26,688 bases of DNA from an uncultured Alistipes sp. (GTDB lineage: Bacteria; Bacteroidota; Bacteroidia; Bacteroidales; Rikenellaceae), in assembly GCA_900552955.1 (NCBI GenBank), contig USBO01000010.1, positions 1-26,688 of the forward strand, in the 5' to 3' direction. The notes under the pieces are model-generated. The model was not told the origin of the DNA, ran no database searches, and was given only the letters and a program-made list of their open reading frames with translations. Shown in pieces: positions 21,200 through 26,688 of the stretch (positions within the stretch are counted from its first letter, which is position 1; each line of letters starts with the position of its first letter). The translations under genes and the position numbers were made by a program.

Positions 21200-23545
21200 C
21201 TACAGCAACAAGGCTACGTGATAGACGAGCCACGCCACGAACCATGCCACGGCTGTGCTGTAGACCATCGACGCCAGCGCCCAGCCGCCGCCCGCCTCAT
21301 TGCGCACGGCCACGACCGTGGCGATGCAGGGGAAGTAGAGCAGCACGAAGACCAGAAAAGCGAGTGCCGACTGCGGCGTGAAATCGGCGCTGGCGCGCAG
21401 CGTCCGGGCCAGCGAAGCCTCCTCGGCCGTCGCATCCTCCGCATAGAGCACGCCGAGCGTGCTGACGACGATCTCTTTGGCCGACACGCCCGACAGAATC
21501 GACACGCCAGCCTTCCAGTTGAGTCCGAGCGGTTCGAAAGCCGGCTCGCACCAGCGGCCCAGCCGTCCCAGATAGGAATTTTCATAGTGTTCGACCTTCG
21601 TCTCCGCGGCAACGGGGCGCGGGAAGTAGCTCAGAAACCAGATGCAGAGCGACGCCACGAGGATCAGTCCGCCCATCTTGCGCAGATATTGCGCAGTCTT
21701 GTCCCACATGTGCAGGAGCGTGGTGCGCCACGTCGGCAGGCGGTAGGGCGGCAGCTCCATGACGAAGGGCGTCTCGTCGACTTTGTAAAGGAAGCGCCGC
21801 ATCAGCCGCGCCGTCACCACCGCCATCACGATCCCCAGCAGGTAGAGCCCGAAGAGCACCTGTCCGCCGTTGGCGGGAAAGAACGTCCCTGCGAAAAGGA
21901 TGTAGATTGGCAGCCGCGCGCTGCACGACATGAAGGGGGTGATGAGCACCGTGATGAGCCGGCTCGTGCGGCTTTCGATCGTCCGCGTGGCCATGATGGC
22001 CGGCACGTTGCAGCCGAAGCCCATCACCAGCGGGATGAACGACTTGCCGTGCAGCCCGATGCGGTGCATCACGCGATCCATGATGAAGGCCGCGCGAGCC
22101 AGATAGCCCGAATCCTCCATGAAGGAGATGAACAGATAGAGGATGACGATGTTGGGCAGGAAGACGATCACGCTTCCCACGCCGCCGATCACGCCGTCGA
22201 CGAGCAGATCCTTGAACATCCCGTCGGGCATCGCCCGCTGCAATCCCGAACCGAGTGTGCCCACCAGCGCCTCGATCCACTCCTGCGGATACTGCCCCAC
22301 GTGAAAGGTGCAGTAGAACATCAGCCACATCAGAAAGAAAAAGATCGGGAAGCCCCAGAGCCTGTGTGTGACGAAGGCGTCGATGATGTGCGTCGTCTGC
22401 GCCCGCTCCTTGCCGCCCGGAGTGTAGGTCTCCTTGAGCGCACCGGAGATGAAGCCGTATTTGCGATTGGCGAAGGCCGTTTCGACGTCTTCGCCCAGCT
22501 CCTCCTCCACCTGCGGCACGGCACGGTCGCGCAGGACGATCCACTCGGCGAAATGGGGGCAGTCGGCCAGCTGCGCCTCGACCTCGCGGTCGCCTTCGAG
22601 CAGCTTCATGGCGAAGTAGCGCGGCGGGAAGTGCTTGGGCAGCTCGTCGCGGCCGGCCTTCAGCCGTTCGTAGAGCGGCCGGAGCGCCTGTTCGATGACC
22701 GTCCCGTTGCCGATGTGGATGTGGCGCACGCGCGGATCGCGGTTCTCGTAGACGGCGATCACCGAGTCGAGCAGCGACGACAGACCGCGCCCCGTTTTGG
22801 CCACGACGGGGACCATCGGCACGCCGAGCATTGCCCCCAGGTGTTCGTAATCGAGCTGGGCGCCGCTCGCTTCGAGCTCGTCGTACATGTTGAGCGCCAC
22901 GACCATCCTGGGGTCGATGTCGATCAGTTCGGTGGTCAGATAGAGGTTGCGTTCGAGATTGGAAGCCACCACGGCGTTGACTACCACGTCGGGCGTGTCG
23001 TTCACTAAGTGCCGGCGCACGTAGAGCTCCTCGGGCGTGTAGGCCGAGAGGGCGTAGGTGCCGGGCAGGTCGGTGATGACGAACCGGTAGCCGCCGTAGC
23101 GGCACTCGCCGCGCTTGGCGCCGACGGTCACGCCGCTGTAGTTGCCCACATGCTCGTGACCGCCCGAAATGGCGTTGAAGAGCGAGGTTTTGCCGCTGTT
23201 GGGGTTGCCGATCAGCGCGACGTTGATCGTGCGGCCGTGTGCGGCGATCGCCTCCTCGCCGTTCGTGTCGACGGGTGTCGAAGCCGCCTCCCCCGCAACG
23301 GCGATTCCGCGTTGCGCCTCCTCGGCCGTGATGACGACGATCATTGCCGCCTCGCTGCGCCGCAGCGAGACCTCGTAGTCCATGATTCTGTATTTGATCG
23401 GATCGCGCAGCGGAGCGTTCTGCAACACATCCACCCGCTTGCCGCGCACGAATCCCATCTCCATGATCCGACGACGGAATCCGCCGTGCCCCAACACGTT
23501 GAGAATCGTGGCGGACTGGCCGGTTTTCAGTTCAGAAAGACGCAT
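21200..23545 (-). CDS. feoB: Ferrous iron transporter, FeoA-FeoB fusion
   Basis: Inner-membrane Fe(II) uptake protein of 781 residues. Residues 1-75 form a FeoA-type SH3-like domain (LKTGQSATILNVLGHGG, then RIMEMGFVRGKRV). After a linker, the G-protein domain shows G1 GNPNSGKT (113-120), G2 around NYSGVT, G3 DLPG (159-162) and G4 NMYD (219-222). The membrane part follows, with two Gate-like regions including the GFGCNVPAIMATRTIESR segment and CSARLPIY. FeoAB fusions are common in Bacteroidetes. The gene leads a two-gene operon with a Cys-rich partner. A palindrome at 23557-23579 overlapping its -7 box is a likely regulator site. Confidence 0.97.
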   Translation of the reverse strand: MRLSELKTGQSATILNVLGHGGFRRRIMEMGFVRGKRVDVLQNAPLRDPIKYRIMDYEVSLRRSEAAMIVVITAEEAQRGIAVAGEAASTPVDTNGEEAIAAHGRTINVALIGNPNSGKTSLFNAISGGHEHVGNYSGVTVGAKRGECRYGGYRFVITDLPGTYALSAYTPEELYVRRHLVNDTPDVVVNAVVASNLERNLYLTTELIDIDPRMVVALNMYDELEASGAQLDYEHLGAMLGVPMVPVVAKTGRGLSSLLDSVIAVYENRDPRVRHIHIGNGTVIEQALRPLYERLKAGRDELPKHFPPRYFAMKLLEGDREVEAQLADCPHFAEWIVLRDRAVPQVEEELGEDVETAFANRKYGFISGALKETYTPGGKERAQTTHIIDAFVTHRLWGFPIFFFLMWLMFYCTFHVGQYPQEWIEALVGTLGSGLQRAMPDGMFKDLLVDGVIGGVGSVIVFLPNIVILYLFISFMEDSGYLARAAFIMDRVMHRIGLHGKSFIPLVMGFGCNVPAIMATRTIESRTSRLITVLITPFMSCSARLPIYILFAGTFFPANGGQVLFGLYLLGIVMAVVTARLMRRFLYKVDETPFVMELPPYRLPTWRTTLLHMWDKTAQYLRKMGGLILVASLCIWFLSYFPRPVAAETKVEHYENSYLGRLGRWCEPAFEPLGLNWKAGVSILSGVSAKEIVVSTLGVLYAEDATAEEASLARTLRASADFTPQSALAFLVFVLLYFPCIATVVAVRNEAGGGWALASMVYSTAVAWFVAWLVYHVALLL

Positions 23546-23556
23546 TTTCCCTTGAA

Positions 23557-23579
23557 TTGACTTTGCCGTGCAAAGTTAA
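23557..23579 (-). promoter_or_regulatory. feo promoter -7 box with overlapping palindrome (candidate operator)
   Basis: On minus TAACTTTG (23571-23578) is a Bacteroidetes -7 box. It is part of an imperfect palindrome: TTAACTTTGC, spacer ACG, GCAAAGTCAA, with one mismatch in 10-bp arms. The site ends 11 bp before the feoB start codon and covers the expected transcription start. A repressor bound here would block feo transcription; iron control by a Fur- or DtxR-type protein is inference. Confidence 0.6.
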
Positions 23580-23625
23580 TCGAAAAAAGCGGTTTTGCGC
23601 CACTTCGTTTCAGGTATTGTGGAGC

Positions 23626-24990
23626 TCACCACCCGCCGCCCAGCGCCTTGTACAGCCCCACGTAGTTGACGTACTGCTGCACGGCGATCTCCACGAACTG
23701 CATCTGCGAGGCGTAGAGCTCGCGTTCGGCGTCGATCACGTTCAGATAGGCCGACATGCCGCTGCGGTAGAGTTCGCGGTTCATCTCGCTGATGCGGCTG
23801 TTGGCCAGCACCAGTTGCGCCTGCCGCGCGGACTGCTTGCGATAGGTTTCGATGCTCACCAGCGCCGTCTCGACATCGGCGAACGCCGCCAGCACCGTCT
23901 GTTCATAAGCGTACACCTGCTGTCTGTAGGCTTCGACAGCCGCCTGCTCGGAGCGCTTCAGCCGCCCGAAGGCGAAGAGCGGCTGGGCGATCTGCCCGAC
24001 GGCCGACCACACCCACGGCTTACCCGAGGTCAGCTCTCTGAGCGTGGTTCCCGCCACGCCGCCGGCACCCGTCAGCGCGATCGAGGGGAAGCGCACGCTG
24101 CGTGCATAGCGCGCTTTGTAGGCCGCCGCCTCCATGTCGTAATAGGCCGCCATGATGTCGGGACGCCGTTCGAGCAGCTCCGAGGGCAATCCCACCGGCA
24201 CGTCGGCCGGCTGATCGTCCTCCATGAGCCGTGCACCGGTGCCGATCTGCGGCGGACGCTGCGGATTCACGCCCAGCAGCGTGCAGAGCGTCAACTGCAT
24301 CTGCGCCACGGCGCGGCGATAGGTGGGAATGTCGGCCCCCGCGGTGTAGACCAGACTGCGTGCCTGTTGCAGCGCCACGCCGCTGGCCATGCCGTAACGG
24401 AACATCGAATCGATCAGTGCGGCCGATTCGCGGCGCAGCGCATAGCTTCGCTCGGCGATGCGCAGGTTGCGCTGATAGCCGAGCAGCCGAAAGTAGGTCG
24501 TCGCCACTTCGGCCGTCAGCGACAACATCACGCCCCGCAAGGCCCACTCCGTCGAGAGCAGCTCGGCGCGCGCCGCCTGCGTCGCATTCTCCAGCGCGCC
24601 GAACAGCGACACTTCCCACTTCATCTGCGGCTCGACGGCATATTTCTGTGCGATCTTCGTTTCGGCGTCGTAGTCGGCTTCGGCCGACACGCCGACTCCC
24701 AGCGAGGGGAGGAACTCGGCCCGTGCCACGGCGATCTGTGCACGGGCCTCCGCCACGCGTGCGTAGGCGACAGCCAGATCGCGGTTGCCGGCCAACGCCT
24801 GTGTGACGAGCGAATCGAGCGTCGGATCGCGGAAGACGCGCCACCAGTCGAGATTCACCGCAACCGTATCCTGCCGGAACCGGCCGGCATAGAGATAACG
24901 CTCCGGCGCATTCGTATGCGGCGCAGAGAGTCGGGGAGTGCACGCCGCCGCTGCGGCCAGCGCGACGAGCCAGATCAGGGTGCGTCTCAT
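23626..24990 (-). CDS. NodT-family outer-membrane efflux lipoprotein
   Basis: Outer-membrane channel component of an RND efflux system (TolC fold). The 454-residue protein has a lipoprotein signal with Cys17 after ALAAAAA, then the NodT-type segments WWRVFRDPTLDSLVTQALAGNRDL and RRPDIMAAYYDMEAAAYKARYARSVRFPSIALTGAGG, and two long coiled-coil repeats. The C-terminal part (ALVSIETYRKQSARQAQLV, then YRSGMSAYLNVIDAERELY) is typical. Its ATG overlaps the stop of the pump gene (ATGA), so the two are translationally coupled. No terminator is evident before feoB. Confidence 0.93.
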   Translation of the reverse strand: MRRTLIWLVALAAAAACTPRLSAPHTNAPERYLYAGRFRQDTVAVNLDWWRVFRDPTLDSLVTQALAGNRDLAVAYARVAEARAQIAVARAEFLPSLGVGVSAEADYDAETKIAQKYAVEPQMKWEVSLFGALENATQAARAELLSTEWALRGVMLSLTAEVATTYFRLLGYQRNLRIAERSYALRRESAALIDSMFRYGMASGVALQQARSLVYTAGADIPTYRRAVAQMQLTLCTLLGVNPQRPPQIGTGARLMEDDQPADVPVGLPSELLERRPDIMAAYYDMEAAAYKARYARSVRFPSIALTGAGGVAGTTLRELTSGKPWVWSAVGQIAQPLFAFGRLKRSEQAAVEAYRQQVYAYEQTVLAAFADVETALVSIETYRKQSARQAQLVLANSRISEMNRELYRSGMSAYLNVIDAERELYASQMQFVEIAVQQYVNYVGLYKALGGGW

Positions 24991-26688
24991 AGATTCTGCG
25001 ATTTAAGTTCCCGTTTCCGTTCGAACCGCCCCAGACGGGCGATCAGGTAATAGAGCGAGGGGTAGATGAAGATGCCCAGCAGCGTGGCCAGCAACATCCC
25101 GCCCACGAGCGCCACGCCCATGATGTTGCGGGCGGTGGAGTAGACGCCGCTGGCGAAAATCAGCGGCATCACCCCCAGAATGAATGCGAAGGCGGTCATC
25201 AGAATCGGCCGCACGCGCAGCTTGGCCGCGCCGACGGCGGCATCGAGCAGCGGCAGCTTCTGTTCGAAGAAGAGCCTGTCGGCGTACTCCACGACCAGAA
25301 TCGCATTCTTGGCTGCCAGTCCGATGAGCATCACCAGCGAAATCTGCATGTAGATGTCGTTGATGAAGAGCGTGTCGAACAGGTGGGCGAACCACAGCAG
25401 CGCGAAGGCTCCCAGCACGGCGGGAGGCACGCCCAGCAGAATCGCGGCCGGAAGTCCCCAGCTCTCGTAGAGCGCCGCCAGCGCCAGAAAGACGATGGCC
25501 AGCGACAGCAGGTAGACCAGCGATGAACTCTTCGACTCGTTGCTCTCGACGAGCGACGTGCCGCTCCACGCCACGTCCACGTCGTCGGGCAGCACCTCTG
25601 CGGCGACCTCCGTGACGGCCGCCATCGCCTGTTTCGTCGAAACGCCGTCGGCCGGAGCGATGTTCAGCGCGATCGAGCGGTAGAGATTGAACTGCGAGAC
25701 GTAGGCCGGCCCGACCGTGTCGCGCACGCTGACGAACGCCGACACGGGGACGCTCTCGTCGCGGGCGTTCCTGACGAAATAGCTGTCGAGCGACCGACGG
25801 TCGATCCGGTAGGCGGGCGCCGCCGAGAGATAGGTTTGATAGAGCTTGCCGAAACGGTTGAAGTTATTGATGTAAGCGCCGCCCAGATAGGTCGTTATGG
25901 CCGAATAGACGTCGCCGAGCGCCACACCCTCCTGCATGGCGTAAGCCTTGTCGATGGCCAGCCTCCGCTGCGGAACGCCGGCATTGAACGACGTGGTGGC
26001 CGTTGCGATCTCCGGCCGGCGGCGCAACGAGTCGAGGTAGCGCATCGTCTGCTCGCTCAGATAGGCCGTGCCGCGTCCCGCCAGATCCTGCGTGACGGCC
26101 GACAGCCCCGACGTCACTCCCAGCCCGGGAATCGAGGGCGGAATGAAGGCGAAGCCCTCGGCCTCGGGCAGCTCCCGATAGAGTGTCGCGTTGAGTGCGG
26201 CCGCGATCTGCATGGCAGAACGCTTGCGGTCGGAGTAGCCGACCAGCTTGACGAAGATCACGCCGCTGTCGGTCTCGGCGATGCCGGCCAGCATGTTGAA
26301 ACCCGCAGCGTAGGAGGTGTACTGCACCTCGGGCAGCGTGCGGATGATGCGGTCGGCAGCGGCCAGCGCCTCCTGCGTGACGGGCAGCGACGAAGCCTCG
26401 GGAGCGTTCACCACGACCATCAGATAGCCCTGATCCTCCTCGGGCAGGAAGCCCCCGGGCATGAAATACCATGCGGCGCCGATCGCGCAGCCGATCGCCA
26501 GCAGCAGCAGCGCGGTGCGCGCCATGTGTCGTGCGGTGGAGGCGATCCGCGCCGAATAACGCTCCTGCCAGCGGTCGAACCAGCGGTTGAAAGCGGCGAA
26601 AAATCCCTTCTTGGGCGCCTCACGGGGCCTGAGCAGCAGGGCGCAAAGCGCCGGCGAGAGCGTCAGCGCAATGAAGGACGACAGCACC
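24987..26688 (-). CDS. RND efflux pump, C-terminal part (AcrB/HAE1 type; runs off right edge)
   Basis: The frame is open to the right edge, leaving 566 residues, about the last 55 percent of a pump of about 1040. It starts inside a membrane helix (FIALTLSPALCALLLRP, matching AcrB helix 6). The second periplasmic loop follows (with GFAFIPPSIPGLG). The last five helices carry LYESWGLPAAILLGVPPAVLGA, GLAAKNAILVVEYA and RVRPILMTAFAFILGVMPL, typical of HAE1 multidrug pumps. The proton-relay Asp pair of helix 4 would be outside the window. It is coupled to the outer-membrane channel gene by a 4-bp overlap; the membrane-fusion gene is expected upstream, outside the window. Multidrug rather than metal efflux is suggested by these motifs. 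Confidence 0.93.
   Translation of the reverse strand, partial: VLSSFIALTLSPALCALLLRPREAPKKGFFAAFNRWFDRWQERYSARIASTARHMARTALLLLAIGCAIGAAWYFMPGGFLPEEDQGYLMVVVNAPEASSLPVTQEALAAADRIIRTLPEVQYTSYAAGFNMLAGIAETDSGVIFVKLVGYSDRKRSAMQIAAALNATLYRELPEAEGFAFIPPSIPGLGVTSGLSAVTQDLAGRGTAYLSEQTMRYLDSLRRRPEIATATTSFNAGVPQRRLAIDKAYAMQEGVALGDVYSAITTYLGGAYINNFNRFGKLYQTYLSAAPAYRIDRRSLDSYFVRNARDESVPVSAFVSVRDTVGPAYVSQFNLYRSIALNIAPADGVSTKQAMAAVTEVAAEVLPDDVDVAWSGTSLVESNESKSSSLVYLLSLAIVFLALAALYESWGLPAAILLGVPPAVLGAFALLWFAHLFDTLFINDIYMQISLVMLIGLAAKNAILVVEYADRLFFEQKLPLLDAAVGAAKLRVRPILMTAFAFILGVMPLIFASGVYSTARNIMGVALVGGMLLATLLGIFIYPSLYYLIARLGRFERKRELKSQNL

Overview
The window reads as chromosomal DNA of a high-GC gut Bacteroidales bacterium, most likely Alistipes or a close Rikenellaceae relative (inference). 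Supporting signs: Bacteroidetes-type promoters (TTTG, 19-21 bp, TAnnTTTG) before many genes, A-rich leaders in place of Shine-Dalgarno sites, a tmRNA tag GNNSYALAA close to Bacteroidales tags, a FeoA-FeoB fusion, and a lone ftsE next to gyrB. No IS element, prophage, CRISPR array, rRNA or ordinary tRNA gene was seen. The content is mostly core metabolism and envelope functions.

Left part (1-6180). On the minus strand are the start of an unrecognised protein running off the left edge, udk (uridine kinase), gyrB and ftsE. Divergent from ftsE lies ssrA (tmRNA) with its own promoter and a strong terminator, followed by a small basic protein on the plus strand. A minus-strand pair follows: an exported thioredoxin-like protein and a MarR-type regulator.

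Cell-surface sugar operon (6122-12483, minus). One promoter, six coding regions and one terminator: a FlaA1/CapD-type nucleotide-sugar dehydratase gene broken by an internal deletion plus frameshift, then rfbA, rfbC, rfbD, an exported glycerophosphodiester phosphodiesterase, and rfbB. The four rfb genes make dTDP-L-rhamnose from glucose-1-phosphate. The phosphodiesterase is a metabolic outsider that fits functionally with glpT, which begins on the other strand just beyond the operon promoter.

Middle (12685-19262). glpT and purT are on plus. A minus-strand module holds an ECF sigma factor, a small membrane protein in the anti-sigma position, and another membrane protein; its promoter carries a TGTAAC-N16-CGTC signature expected of ECF self-regulation. 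A class I aminotransferase is divergent from lrgAB, whose GTG start lies so close to the -7 box that the mRNA may be leaderless.

Right part (19263-26688). A YidE/AspT-family transporter on plus converges through a bidirectional hairpin on a minus-strand ferrous-iron operon (feoAB fusion plus a 55-residue Cys-rich membrane partner). The iron operon's promoter carries a 23-bp imperfect palindrome that is a good operator candidate. The window ends in an RND efflux operon: a NodT-type outer-membrane lipoprotein and the C-terminal half of an RND pump running off the right edge.

I do not see a clear new defence or mobile system. The best leads are the broken flaA1/capD gene, the feo palindrome, and the ECF sigma module with its two unrecognised membrane proteins.
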